A DNA stretch of 31,729 nucleotides from a virus (IMGVR_UViG_3300029448_000219:1-31729), one strand, 5' to 3'. Positions 1 to 6,593 are shown, numbered from the stretch's first letter. Numbers and translations: made by a program. The notes: a model not told the origin generated them from the letters alone.

Positions 1-18
1 AATCAGATTCAGAGGAAC

Positions 19-58
19 AAAAGTGACTCAGTCACTTTTAGACTGAACTTGTTCAGTC
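19..58. repeat. Two tandem perfect hairpins upstream of the DNA methyltransferase
   Basis: Two perfect inverted repeats lie side by side. The first is AAAAGTGAC (19-27) against GTCACTTTT (31-39) with a 3-base loop. The second is GACTGAAC (41-48) against GTTCAGTC (51-58) with a 2-base loop. The A-run before and T-run after the first stem would let it act as a short intrinsic terminator in either direction. They end seven bases before a TAAATA box and the methyltransferase start. Function is inferred; the pairing is seen directly. Confidence 0.7.
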
Positions 59-64
59 TCTATC

Positions 65-78
65 TAAATATCTATATG
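65..78 (+). promoter_or_regulatory. TAAATA-N5-ATG start signal (putative late promoter giving a leaderless message)
   Basis: TAAATA at 65-70 is followed by exactly five bases and the ATG at 76. The same arrangement recurs at 908-921 and 6655-6668. No Shine-Dalgarno site precedes this ATG and no -35 hexamer is visible at the usual distance. T4-type late promoters use a lone TATAAATA element, with transcription starting a few bases downstream. By that analogy the message would begin at or next to the ATG. Confidence 0.45.
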
Positions 79-765
79 ACAGTTAAGTTGGGAGATTATC
101 GCGATCACATCACAGAAGAACATTCAATCAATGCCATCATCACAGATCCACCCTACAACATGACTGATTTAGATTGGGATAATCAATTTGATCCCAAACA
201 ATTTTGGGCAATCATCACACCACTGTTGGCAGAACAGTGTGTGGTTATCTGCACAGCACAGATGCGATTGGCAGTGGATCTTATCTCAACTGCCACAATT
301 CCTTTTAGACATGATCTCGTTTGGGAGAAACCCAACGGCACAGGACAGGTGAGATATCAACCCAACAGATGTCATGAACTGGTTCTTGTATTTGGCAGAG
401 GCACACCAGTTTACAATCCACAATATGTTGAAGGCAAACCATACACATGGCAATCCCAAAGAAGCAAAGGTGGCGCATCAGGATACCGGGGTGGAGGTTC
501 AATCATCAACACAGGCACAAGACACCCTAGATCAGTGTTGAGGATGCCGCAACAAAGAGGTCTGCATCCTACTCAGAAACCTGTTGACCTTTGGCGTTTC
601 CTCATTGAATCATACACAGAACCCGCATGGAGAATATATGATCCATTTGCTGGAGCAGGTGTCACTGCTGTTGCTTGTGAACAATTGAAAAGAATGTATT
701 GGTGTTGTGAACTGATGCCTGAACACCATGCCACTATGCTTGAACGCATTCAGGATCACAAATAA
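76..765 (+). CDS. Beta-class DNA N4-cytosine/N6-adenine methyltransferase
   Basis: 229 residues. It should transfer a methyl group from S-adenosylmethionine to an exocyclic amino group of adenine or cytosine in DNA. The catalytic motif IITDPPYN (DPPY at residues 24-27) comes first, a HPTQKP motif follows at about 164-169, and the SAM-binding motif DPFAGAG is at 189-195. This order (motif IV before motif I) is typical of the beta class (N6_N4_Mtase, PF01555). An upstream in-frame TTG at 49 would start inside a hairpin stem, so ATG 76 is preferred; it has a TAAATA box but no Shine-Dalgarno. No restriction endonuclease partner is adjacent, so it probably protects phage DNA from host restriction. 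The target sequence cannot be read from the gene. Confidence 0.88.
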   Translation: MTVKLGDYRDHITEEHSINAIITDPPYNMTDLDWDNQFDPKQFWAIITPLLAEQCVVICTAQMRLAVDLISTATIPFRHDLVWEKPNGTGQVRYQPNRCHELVLVFGRGTPVYNPQYVEGKPYTWQSQRSKGGASGYRGGGSIINTGTRHPRSVLRMPQQRGLHPTQKPVDLWRFLIESYTEPAWRIYDPFAGAGVTAVACEQLKRMYWCCELMPEHHATMLERIQDHK

Positions 766-818
766 ATAATTTTAGCATCGGATCATTTCATACTTTACTG
801 TCACATAGTCTGATGCGA

Positions 819-905
819 GGATTGAGGCGTCTATCGATTTGCCATTGGTTATACTCAATCCGCTGTGTGTGGTTCTCAGATCTTCCCATCAGTTGCCACA
901 CACAG
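819..905 (+). ncRNA. Two-hairpin leader element before the second methyltransferase
   Basis: The 153-base gap at 766-918 holds two consecutive stem-loops. The first pairs GGATTGAG (819-826) with CTCAATCC (854-861). The second pairs CTGTGTGTGG (863-872) with CCACACACAG (896-905), a perfect 10-bp stem with a 23-base loop. The second stem ends two bases before the TAAATA box of the next gene. It may be a terminator without a T-run, an attenuator or a small RNA. I cannot assign it to a known RNA family. Confidence 0.4.
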
Positions 906-907
906 TT

Positions 908-921
908 TAAATATCGATATG
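908..921 (+). promoter_or_regulatory. TAAATA-N5-ATG start signal, second copy
   Basis: TAAATA at 908-913 is followed by tcgat and the ATG at 919. This matches the arrangement at 65 (tctat) and 6655 (acgat) in box, spacing and flanking AT. There is no Shine-Dalgarno and no obvious -35. It most likely acts as a phage-specific promoter, giving a message with little or no leader. Confidence 0.45.
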
Positions 922-1446
922 CGAGATTGGCACAAAATTTTCCCAGGATCAGGACAAGGCAAACAGATGCCACAACTGCTGGAATTCATTCAGCAGTATG
1001 AATTACAAGACAAGCGACTGTTGGACTTTGGATGTGGCCGAGGCGGCACCATGACATGGTTACAAGGATTGTATCCCCGAATGATGTTGCGTGGTTGGGA
1101 CATTGGCACAGAGCAATATCGCCGGAGACCCAGAGACACAGACTTTGATGGCATCTATTCCATAGACTGTTTTGAACACATAGAACTTGAAGAGGTGCCC
1201 TCGGTAATTGACAGTCTTAGACAGTTGTCAGCACCTGGGTCAGCATGGTGCCACATCATAGATTTAACACCTGCCAAGAAGCGATTGCCAGATGGTAGGA
1301 ATGCTCATGTGACCTTGATCACCGCACAGGAATGGCAGGATCAGTTTGAACAACTGGGATGCCAAGTGAGTGAGTTGAGAGTGTTTGATCAACCAGATCC
1401 CAATTTTGGAGTGAGAAAACGATGTCAGATACACTGCCGCCCCTAA
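919..1446 (+). CDS. Class I SAM-dependent methyltransferase
   Basis: 175 residues. The SAM-binding glycine-rich motif LLDFGCGRGG lies near residues 33-42, followed by an acidic strand end (GWDIG) and the DCFEHIE segment expected at motif IV of Rossmann-fold methyltransferases. The short single-domain form resembles small-molecule or sugar methyltransferases (Methyltransf_11/23 type) more than DNA methylases. ATG 919 is chosen because of the TAAATA-N5-ATG signal; an upstream ATG at 865 would run through a 10-bp hairpin stem. The gene overlaps the next by 25 bases, so the two are probably co-translated. Substrate unknown. It may modify a sugar or nucleotide made or transferred by the adjacent glycosyltransferase. 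Confidence 0.8.
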   Translation: MRDWHKIFPGSGQGKQMPQLLEFIQQYELQDKRLLDFGCGRGGTMTWLQGLYPRMMLRGWDIGTEQYRRRPRDTDFDGIYSIDCFEHIELEEVPSVIDSLRQLSAPGSAWCHIIDLTPAKKRLPDGRNAHVTLITAQEWQDQFEQLGCQVSELRVFDQPDPNFGVRKRCQIHCRP

Positions 1447-2204
1447 TCATAACCTCAATGAATGAACGCCTATATGAAGCATATGGGCACAGACTGTTTG
1501 ACACATGGGACCGGCGATATGAACTCATAGTGTATCATGAAGACTATTCAGACTCCGCCAATCATGCTCCCCCATATATTCCTGAATGGGCAGGTCATAT
1601 ACACACACCCACAGTGGTGCCAGAACTGTATAGATGGACAGAAGCACACAGAGATAGACCAGTAAAAAGTTATAAAGAAGATGCTGTGAGATTCTCACAC
1701 AAAGTGTGGGCCATGTGGCATGGAGTCAGCAACTATGTGGGTTGGTCAGGTGCTTATTCAGGTATTGTATGGATGGATGCGGACACCACAATAAAACAGA
1801 TGCCTGCCCCAATGGAGTTGGTGAAATACTTGGACCGTGCAGATATAACCTTATACGACAGACCAGAGCACCCAGAGACAGGCATGATATGGTTCAGCAC
1901 AAGGCACAAAGAGATCAACAGATACAATTCAACATATGAGAACACAGCACTACACTTTGTGAACACACTGAGACTGTACTATGAGTCAGATAAGATATAC
2001 CAATTGAAAGAACAGCATGATGCTTATGTGACAGGGCATATACTACGCACAGAGTTCCGAGGCCGTTGGAAGAGTCTAAGCACTGTGGAACGAGCGCCAG
2101 GGAGACACCCGCAAGCGGTGAGCGACAGTGCCTCGTGGTGGGATCATTGTAAAGGTCCCAGAAAGATGAGGGGTGCTTCCATAGAAAACCGCTCGAACTC
2201 CTAA
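1422..2204 (+). CDS. GT-A-type glycosyltransferase with a DxD motif
   Basis: 260 residues. The segment GIVWMDADTTI has the DxD metal-nucleotide-sugar motif at residues 119-121, at the end of a hydrophobic strand as in GT-A enzymes. A later HDAYVTGH segment resembles the second conserved region of GMA12/MNN10-type or related transferases. The N-terminus (LPPLIITSMNERLYEAYGHRL) has the usual first beta strand and helix. It starts 25 bases inside the methyltransferase gene. The C-terminal 40 residues are basic and less structured. It may glycosylate phage DNA, a virion protein or a host surface polymer; nothing here decides between them. Family level is reasonably secure, acceptor unknown. Confidence 0.7.
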   Translation: MSDTLPPLIITSMNERLYEAYGHRLFDTWDRRYELIVYHEDYSDSANHAPPYIPEWAGHIHTPTVVPELYRWTEAHRDRPVKSYKEDAVRFSHKVWAMWHGVSNYVGWSGAYSGIVWMDADTTIKQMPAPMELVKYLDRADITLYDRPEHPETGMIWFSTRHKEINRYNSTYENTALHFVNTLRLYYESDKIYQLKEQHDAYVTGHILRTEFRGRWKSLSTVERAPGRHPQAVSDSASWWDHCKGPRKMRGASIENRSNS

Positions 2205-2280
2205 GCATTCTTACGGAATAATCAACAGAATTGGCAGAGTGATGTCACTGTGACCCAATGAATATGATTCAGTTTGGGCA

Positions 2281-2508
2281 GTGCCAACATATTTAACATG
2301 GGAGGATTTCGGTTCTCAACCTTTCAAAACCAACCCCGATGATGTCAAATCAAGGCGACAGACACCGTATTCACCAGAATCACCGCCATACCTACCACCC
2401 ATTAATGGTTCCGATGGTTCAGATTCTGTCAGGATTGATTGGAGATTGGTGGCGGATGCAACTTATATGGAGTATATGAATCACCCACCCCCCAGCTCTC
2501 TACGGTGA
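2281..2508 (+). CDS. Small hypothetical protein, proline-rich
   Basis: 75 residues from a GTG start. There is no clear Shine-Dalgarno and the upstream reading frame is closed by a TGA at 2251. The product is rich in Pro, Ser and Asp, has no membrane segment and no motif I recognise. The N-terminal stretch (VPTYLTWEDFGSQPF) looks protein-like, but the composition is not convincing overall. It sits at the end of the rightward gene group, just before a structured non-coding region. It may be a decayed or spurious ORF; without it, 2205-2753 is a gap of about 550 bases. Confidence 0.35.
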   Translation: MPTYLTWEDFGSQPFKTNPDDVKSRRQTPYSPESPPYLPPINGSDGSDSVRIDWRLVADATYMEYMNHPPPSSLR

Positions 2509-2654
2509 GGCACCATGAGAAAGATTATGTCAGACAGTCTCCTGGGTAGCCCCACTGTGATCTACATTATAGCACGGTCAGGAGCCGAAGTCAATGGTGC
2601 GGTTTGCCAAAAATCCGGTGGGGCCTGGGTGAGGAATGGTTGACACAGTGGGGC
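2509..2654. other. Non-coding segment with nested inverted repeats
   Basis: Three perfect inverted repeats are packed here. GCACCAT (2510-2516) pairs with ATGGTGC (2594-2600). Inside it CTCCTG (2539-2544) pairs with CAGGAG (2579-2584). GCCCCACTGTG (2549-2559) matches CACAGTGGGGC (2644-2654), which overlaps the -35 box and spacer of the promoter at 2640. GTGGGGC also occurs at 2618-2624 and 2673-2679, giving three direct copies around the promoter. This may be a folded RNA or an operator array. No known RNA family is recognised. Confidence 0.45.
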
Positions 2655-2668
2655 ATCGGTGTTATAAT
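2640..2668 (+). promoter_or_regulatory. Perfect consensus sigma70 promoter
   Basis: TTGACA at 2640-2645 and TATAAT at 2663-2668 are separated by exactly 17 bases, so both hexamers and the spacing are ideal. Transcription should begin near 2675, reading rightward. The only short ORF downstream on this strand is the 27-codon membrane peptide at 2754, before the convergent endonuclease gene ends at 2856. It should be a strong early or constitutive promoter for the host RNA polymerase. Repeats of GTGGGGC around it suggest repression. Confidence 0.8.
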
Positions 2669-2753
2669 AGATGTGGGGCGTCCTACCGCAGATTCTGGTG
2701 ACGGGCCTCCTCCTGCTGTGTAAATCTCCAGTCAAAAACCGGTAAGTATCTGA

Positions 2754-2837
2754 ATGATCACAACCATTCTATTCTTGCTGGGTATTCTTGTGGGATTGGT
2801 GTATGCTGATTATCTGAAAAACCAGTTGAGAAAATAA
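2754..2837 (+). CDS. 27-residue single-TM hydrophobic peptide
   Basis: The peptide begins MITTILFLLGILVGLVYADY and ends in a basic tail (KNQLRK). One membrane helix fills residues 2-18. It starts about 79 bases after the predicted transcription start of the perfect promoter at 2640-2668, with a weak GGTAAG ribosome site 7 bases upstream. Size and layout resemble small membrane toxins of type I toxin-antitoxin loci, or small phage membrane effectors. This is resemblance only, since short hydrophobic ORFs arise easily by chance. The ORF is closed by TAA before the convergent endonuclease gene. Confidence 0.4.
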   Translation: MITTILFLLGILVGLVYADYLKNQLRK

Positions 2838-2855
2838 CCGCCGTTCAAAACCGTG

Positions 2856-3467
2856 CTATATGTGGTTCCAATTCTTACCATAGACAATCTTTTCTATCAT
2901 GCTCTGTGAAACACCAAATTGTTCTGCCAAATCCAATCTTGTGTGTGCTCTGACTGGTCTAGGCAATTGTTTTATCAGTTTCACTTGCAACGCAGTCAGT
3001 TTTGCTCGGCCATGCTGTTCACCTTTCAGTGCATTATGCCCTTTTAATGCTTTGCTTAGAGCAGTGAGATGTTGGGGCGATTTCTTTCGGCCTTTCAATG
3101 CACGACTGATGCCCAGTGATATCTTCCTGATTGTATCTGCGGAATGACGATAACCTTTTGTGGTAGGTTGCGTAGCATAACAATTATAGTATTTTTGATT
3201 TGGTAACCTTCTTGATTTTAACCAATCTCTTTCTTTGAAAAAACAGTGATTATGACTGCCCACACACAGTATCCGTCTACGGTATCCTTTAGGAATACAA
3301 TCCCGTGTAAACCGTTGCATTTTTGAGGAAGAATGACAATACCAATCCTGCACTGATCCTTTGTGACTGCCTAAATAGTATTTCTTATTGGGTGCATCAT
3401 ACCAAAGGTACACAAATGCTTCTGATGTCAGTGTGTGATCAAATCCTTTTTGCCATCTCTGTGCCAT
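2856..3467 (-). CDS. GIY-YIG homing endonuclease with NUMOD3 repeats and C-terminal HTH
   Basis: 203 residues. The N-terminal domain has VYLWYD at about 19-24 and YYLGSHKG about ten residues later, matching the two strands of a GIY-YIG nuclease. The middle carries two NUMOD3-like DNA-contact repeats (SADTIRKISLGISRALKGR and SPQHLTALSKALKGHN). The C-terminus is a helix-turn-helix ending LAEQFGVSQSMIEKIVYGKNW. This is the domain order of free-standing phage (Seg-type) homing enzymes. ATG 3467 is chosen because the longer frame to 3596 runs back through the cupin gene. It lies 7 bases after the cupin stop and is probably a selfish insertion. Nuclease activity is inferred from the fold. Confidence 0.75.
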   Translation of the reverse strand: MAQRWQKGFDHTLTSEAFVYLWYDAPNKKYYLGSHKGSVQDWYCHSSSKMQRFTRDCIPKGYRRRILCVGSHNHCFFKERDWLKSRRLPNQKYYNCYATQPTTKGYRHSADTIRKISLGISRALKGRKKSPQHLTALSKALKGHNALKGEQHGRAKLTALQVKLIKQLPRPVRAHTRLDLAEQFGVSQSMIEKIVYGKNWNHI

Positions 3468-3474
3468 AAAATTG

Positions 3475-3846
3475 CTAACCGTTTTTCTGCGAACGCTTCG
3501 CGTCAGTTGAGGTGCCCACTGTGCGTCGCACAATGTCGTCGTGATTGAATTCTGCCCAATACAGTTCAAATGCCACTCCGTCCTGGACACCTTCAAACTG
3601 ATGCGTTTTGCCTGGTTTCACCTGAGTGAAATCACCTGCTCGCAGTACAGTCTCATCCACCAGACCTTGATCGTCCTGCCACACACGCACAATCATTTCA
3701 CCTGATTCCACATAGAAACCATTCCATTTAAAACGGTGTTCATGCTCTGAGCATTTGTAACCCTTGCGATATTCTATTCTGTGAAACTCCAACACACCGT
3801 TGGCGTGTATCAGTTCAGTCTCACCCCATATTTTTCCTGCTTTCAT
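3475..3846 (-). CDS. Cupin-fold protein
   Basis: 123 residues in a single cupin domain. Motif 1 contains CSEHEHRFKWNGFYVESGE (His35 and His37 as likely metal ligands) and motif 2 contains RAGDFTQVKPGKTHQFEG with a further His. This resembles small mannose-6-phosphate-isomerase-like cupins, which bind a divalent metal and often act on sugars or small acids. The start is well set: AAGGAG lies 7 bases before the ATG. It directly follows the small gene ending at 3848 and precedes the homing endonuclease. A sugar-related role would fit the glycosyltransferases nearby, but the substrate is unknown. The last 20 residues (RRTVGTSTDAKRSQKNG) are basic and outside the cupin core. Confidence 0.7.
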   Translation of the reverse strand: MKAGKIWGETELIHANGVLEFHRIEYRKGYKCSEHEHRFKWNGFYVESGEMIVRVWQDDQGLVDETVLRAGDFTQVKPGKTHQFEGVQDGVAFELYWAEFNHDDIVRRTVGTSTDAKRSQKNG

Positions 3847-3847
3847 A

Positions 3848-4066
3848 CTATTCTCCTTTGATTCTTCTGAAACTGTGATCATCCATCTCTGACATCCATT
3901 TTTTGAACCAAAACGGATATGCGTTGGAGGCCCATTGGTACCATGCTCTCACACACTCCACTCGTTGTTCAGGAGGTGCCACTTCTGACCAATGATGTAT
4001 GGTCTGACGACACATCAGGTCAAATTGAGCATAGTCATCTATCAGTATTTTGAATTTGTTATTCAC
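3848..4066 (-). CDS. Small Trp-rich hypothetical protein
   Basis: About 72 residues. A GTG start at 4066 overlaps the stop of the upstream gene (GTGAATAA), and the gene ends just before the cupin ATG. The frame stays open further upstream to a TTG at 4147, but that would overlap the previous gene by 89 bases with no Shine-Dalgarno. The product is helical and aromatic, with CVRAWYQWASNAYPFWFKKW near the middle. No signal peptide or TM segment. I do not recognise the family. Translational coupling with its neighbours suggests it is a real operon member. Confidence 0.5.
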   Translation of the reverse strand: MNNKFKILIDDYAQFDLMCRQTIHHWSEVAPPEQRVECVRAWYQWASNAYPFWFKKWMSEMDDHSFRRIKGE

Positions 4067-4475
4067 TGTCAAACAATTGGTTGTAGGTGCTCTGTTGAGG
4101 ATATTGACTCTCCAAACACCATTCCATTTCGTGTCCTGTGCCATCAAATGCTCGGTTCCATCTGTTTGAAATGCTCACAGTCATGTCGTGCTTCAGTGTG
4201 TTCATCTGTCTGTGTGCGTCCTCAATGGCGTCCCAACGAGTGTATTTGGTGCCTGCTAGATTGCCTTCTTTACGAGTATTGCGTCGCATGGGTTCCTCAC
4301 ACCAGTCTTTCACACACTGTTCTATGTGTTTGGCTTGGAACACCTTGTTGTAGATTTTCTCTATGCGTTCAGCAGTCTGCTGTCTGTGAGGCGCACTCTG
4401 TTTGATGTAGGTGGTGGAGTAGGATCGACCATCCCTTGCGTCCATCCGTTGATGTTCTCTGTAGTAGTGCTTCAT
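4059..4475 (-). CDS. Hypothetical protein in the lipoprotein operon
   Basis: 138 residues, mostly charged and helical, with a basic N-terminal third (MKHYYREHQRMDARDGRSY) and an acidic C-terminus. The ATG overlaps the stop of the lipoprotein gene by four bases (ATGA), so it is probably translationally coupled. No domain, signal peptide or membrane segment is recognised. It has four cysteines without a clear metal-binding spacing. Function unknown; position suggests a shared transcript with the lipoprotein, the next small gene and the cupin. Confidence 0.6.
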   Translation of the reverse strand: MKHYYREHQRMDARDGRSYSTTYIKQSAPHRQQTAERIEKIYNKVFQAKHIEQCVKDWCEEPMRRNTRKEGNLAGTKYTRWDAIEDAHRQMNTLKHDMTVSISNRWNRAFDGTGHEMEWCLESQYPQQSTYNQLFDSE

Positions 4476-4777
4476 TTCACCACAGAATGTCCTCTGTTTT
4501 CAAGACATTTCCTTGTAACTTTATGGGTCTCCATTTCTCTTTTTGGAATCAATCCCAGTGTGCCTGTTGAAAGATACAGATTGCCTGCCTGTTGCATCAT
4601 GTCCCACACCTGATTCACATTGTCTTTTGCCAGTGTGTCACAGTGCTGTATGTCATTGGTGATTTCTCTTGCTTTGTCTTCATCAAAAGTGCCTGATCTG
4701 CCTGCTGTGTCTATCACAGGTTTGTAAGCACAGTTGGTCAAAAGCACCAAACTGATTATCAATAATATTTTTGCCAT
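4472..4777 (-). CDS. Small lipoprotein, possible superinfection-exclusion or conversion factor
   Basis: 101 residues. MAKILLIISLVLLTNC is a signal peptide ending in a lipobox-like LTNC, with Cys16 as the expected lipid-attachment site. Asn at -1 is less usual than Gly or Ala. The mature part is small and mostly polar, with two more cysteines, and ends CLENRGHSVVK. I recall a similar C-terminal CLxxRGHSV signature in small lipoproteins of marine phages, but could not check this. The start is strongly supported by AAGGAGG 5 bases before the ATG; the frame upstream runs through the HNH gene. It has its own promoter with palindromic operators (4793-4827), fitting expression apart from the virion genes. 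Known phage lipoproteins of this size (T5 Llp, phage TP-J34 Ltp) block further infection; that role is inferred. Confidence 0.7.
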   Translation of the reverse strand: MAKILLIISLVLLTNCAYKPVIDTAGRSGTFDEDKAREITNDIQHCDTLAKDNVNQVWDMMQQAGNLYLSTGTLGLIPKREMETHKVTRKCLENRGHSVVK

Positions 4778-4792
4778 TGTTCCTCCTTGTAT

Positions 4793-4827
4793 GTGTATAT
4801 TATACACTAGATTTTGGTTTAAACCAA
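4793..4827 (-). promoter_or_regulatory. Lipoprotein promoter overlapped by two perfect palindromes
   Basis: On the minus strand a TATAAT -10 box (4804-4799) lies 17 bases after a weak TTGGTT -35 (4827-4822). The -10 sits inside the perfect palindrome GTGTATA-T-TATACAC (4793-4807). The -35 sits inside the perfect 14-bp palindrome TTGGTTTAAACCAA (4814-4827). Two dyads over the two promoter elements look like repressor operators. The sequence also encodes the last codons of the HNH gene. Confidence 0.55.
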
Positions 4828-5333
4828 CCAAGAATCTTACCAAAATATTTTGATTTTGTGGATTTTTTTGGTTTTTGGTGGCGTATTTTACTATAACGAT
4901 TGCTCTGATCAGGCGGCACATTCACAATATCGTCAAAACTCCAACCTCTCTTGTGTCTGCTCCAGAATCTCTGTTTGACTGCTTTGTTGTGTCCCCATTT
5001 TTCATACATCTTGGTGAGTGCTTGACCTCTTTCTGTGTGTTTGTGAAATCTTGTGTTTCTGTTCTGTACCGTTCTACTAACCCACCGGCAGTTGTGGGCA
5101 TCATATTGGCCTCTTGGATCTATGCGATCCAGTGTAAGATCCTCATCAAAGTCCTCCATCATATCCTCAGCGAAATTTAAGAACCCTTGTTCTCCTGATA
5201 ATTCAATATGCCACTCCGCACACACCGACACATCTTCATAGGCAGGTTCGTTGTTGATACATCTCATATTCATTTGGTACCACCTGCCCCAAAAATTCCT
5301 GTTTGCTTTTCTCATTGCTGTGTATTGTCTCAT
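4800..5333 (-). CDS. HNH-family homing endonuclease
   Basis: 177 residues. The core LTLDRIDPRGQYDAHNCRWVS, with the following RTVQNRN, is the signature of small phage HNH nucleases, in which Asp/Arg/Asp and the NCRW segment frame the beta-beta-alpha metal site. The N-terminal RWYQMNMRC...CAEW also matches this family. The C-terminal 50 residues are very basic (RHQKPKKSTKSKY) and probably hold DNA. The canonical first His is not obvious. The start overlaps the stop of the upstream gene by four bases (ATGA). The 3' end contains the palindromes of the lipoprotein promoter. Confidence 0.75.
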   Translation of the reverse strand: MRQYTAMRKANRNFWGRWYQMNMRCINNEPAYEDVSVCAEWHIELSGEQGFLNFAEDMMEDFDEDLTLDRIDPRGQYDAHNCRWVSRTVQNRNTRFHKHTERGQALTKMYEKWGHNKAVKQRFWSRHKRGWSFDDIVNVPPDQSNRYSKIRHQKPKKSTKSKYFGKILGWFKPKSSV

Positions 5334-5686
5334 TTGAAACTCCTTATTTGTTTGTGTTTAGGAGTCACATCATCTTCCACAGTGAATGGCTCCTGTCTTA
5401 TTTTTCTTTTTTGTGTGCCATAGTTTAATGTTTTACGCAACTGTTCTCTTCTATTCACAATCACGCAGTTGTGAGGTCCCCATGCCTCCAACTTATCAAT
5501 ACGAGCCATACAGTATCCGTGTGGCAGTCTATGACGATGTTGCATCACACCCGAGTTTACCCAACTGCGGTACCATGTCTCAGGTGTGAATGCCCACTCT
5601 TCCCGGCGAAACTTTGCTTGTGATTTTGCTCTTGAATAGAACACATTCCAAGGATTAGGCAACATATATTTTCTAGGAAAAGGCAT
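5330..5686 (-). CDS. Second small HNH-like endonuclease
   Basis: 118 residues. The segment YCMARIDKLEAWGPHNCVIV followed by NRREQLRK matches the DxxxxWxPxNC...R pattern of small phage HNH/HNH-like proteins, and the N-terminal FYSRAKSQAKFRREEW fits the usual opening helix. It sits directly after the glycosyltransferase gene and overlaps the larger HNH gene by four bases, forming a tandem pair of unlike nucleases. The catalytic His is not clear, so activity is uncertain. It may be a mobile endonuclease or a domesticated DNA-binding protein. Confidence 0.6.
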   Translation of the reverse strand: MPFPRKYMLPNPWNVFYSRAKSQAKFRREEWAFTPETWYRSWVNSGVMQHRHRLPHGYCMARIDKLEAWGPHNCVIVNRREQLRKTLNYGTQKRKIRQEPFTVEDDVTPKHKQIRSFK

Positions 5687-5687
5687 A

Positions 5688-6593
5688 CTACCTCAAATGT
5701 CCTGCTTGTGGATGTACCTTGATCCAACTCAATGAATCCAGTTCAGGTCTGTTGTATGTGTAAGCACATATTCTTGTGACCCAATCATCAATCTCTTGTG
5801 TGGTGTTCATTTTTAATTCTCCATTGAACACAAAATCGGTCCAATGGGTTGCCACCAACCTAGCGGGATTCCAGGGAGATGTTGTGATGACAGGGTACCC
5901 CTCAACCACTGCTTCACTCAAACCAGCGGAATGATTTGCAATTACACAATCATATCCATCTCGTTTGATTTCATCTATTATCTGATTACCAGGTCTTTTA
6001 CTGGCGGCAACTTTTCTTCTAACACCATATGAATATCCATGGTCTTGTAAAACTTGGGCGATTGTTTTAAACCATTGATCCCAAGTGGTGTCGTAGAATT
6101 CTCTATAATTTCTATCTGATGATCTTATAATTAAACATCTTTTTGATTTTGCTGGTCTGGTCTCTTTACAACCACCCCATATGTCTGTGATATCTTTATG
6201 TACTCCTGCACTCATCTGGTGCAACTGTCTATTAACTCTGTCTCTGTGTGTGTGATCTATTTGTGCTAGACATTCTCCGTCTTCATTGAAAGGCAATGCC
6301 CAATCACAGTGTGTTAATCTTGACCAATGTTTTGTGCCTTTAGGATTGGATGCTGACACATGACGAAGATGAGGCATCATCGAATTGTCCCACCACCACC
6401 AACGAAATCCATCAGGTTCCATTCCAGGTTTGAACATTGTGTGAGGTTCAACACCCACCAACAAATAATCTGAATTGAAGTCCGTGATGTCTTTGGGTTT
6501 GATAGCAGGCACAGTGACACCATTCTGCTTGGGTCTAGCAACTTGTGATGTGGGATCTATTTTCCAATAACCAAAGGGCATAAGTGAAGCCAT
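5688..6593 (-). CDS. GT-B-like glycosyltransferase or capsule-type transferase
   Basis: 301 residues. The C-terminal half has a Rossmann-type strand with YDCVIANHSAGLSEAVVEGYP then VITT, like the nucleotide-sugar-binding loop of GT-B or KpsC/KpsS-type polysaccharide enzymes (serine-rich loop after H, then AVVEGYPVI). An earlier CLIIRSSDRNYREFYDTTW fits the start of that domain. The N-terminal half has a tryptophan run (FRWWWWDN) and is not recognised. Start: ATG with GAGAGG 8 bases upstream. It is the first gene of the leftward block, divergent from 6666 across 72 bases. With the GT-A gene at 1422 it suggests glycan modification by the phage. Acceptor unknown. Confidence 0.5.
   Translation of the reverse strand: MASLMPFGYWKIDPTSQVARPKQNGVTVPAIKPKDITDFNSDYLLVGVEPHTMFKPGMEPDGFRWWWWDNSMMPHLRHVSASNPKGTKHWSRLTHCDWALPFNEDGECLAQIDHTHRDRVNRQLHQMSAGVHKDITDIWGGCKETRPAKSKRCLIIRSSDRNYREFYDTTWDQWFKTIAQVLQDHGYSYGVRRKVAASKRPGNQIIDEIKRDGYDCVIANHSAGLSEAVVEGYPVITTSPWNPARLVATHWTDFVFNGELKMNTTQEIDDWVTRICAYTYNRPELDSLSWIKVHPQAGHLR

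Noticed and set aside
49-75. TTG start extending the first methyltransferase by nine residues
   Set aside because: It begins inside a perfect hairpin stem and lacks a ribosome site; ATG 76 matches the start signal seen on two other genes.
2671-2745. A 24-codon ORF starting at ATG 2671 with a hydrophobic stretch ending LLLLC
   Set aside because: The ATG lies between the -10 box and the expected transcription start of the promoter at 2640-2668, and there is no ribosome site.
3489-3527. Small palindromes GCGAA-CGC-TTCGC and TGTGCG-T-CGCACA in the end of the cupin gene
   Set aside because: They are short, inside coding sequence, and have no T-run or other support as a regulatory or homing site.
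3468-3596. N-terminal extension of the GIY-YIG gene
   Set aside because: It would run back through the cupin gene; ATG 3467 begins just after the cupin stop and directly ahead of the nuclease domain.
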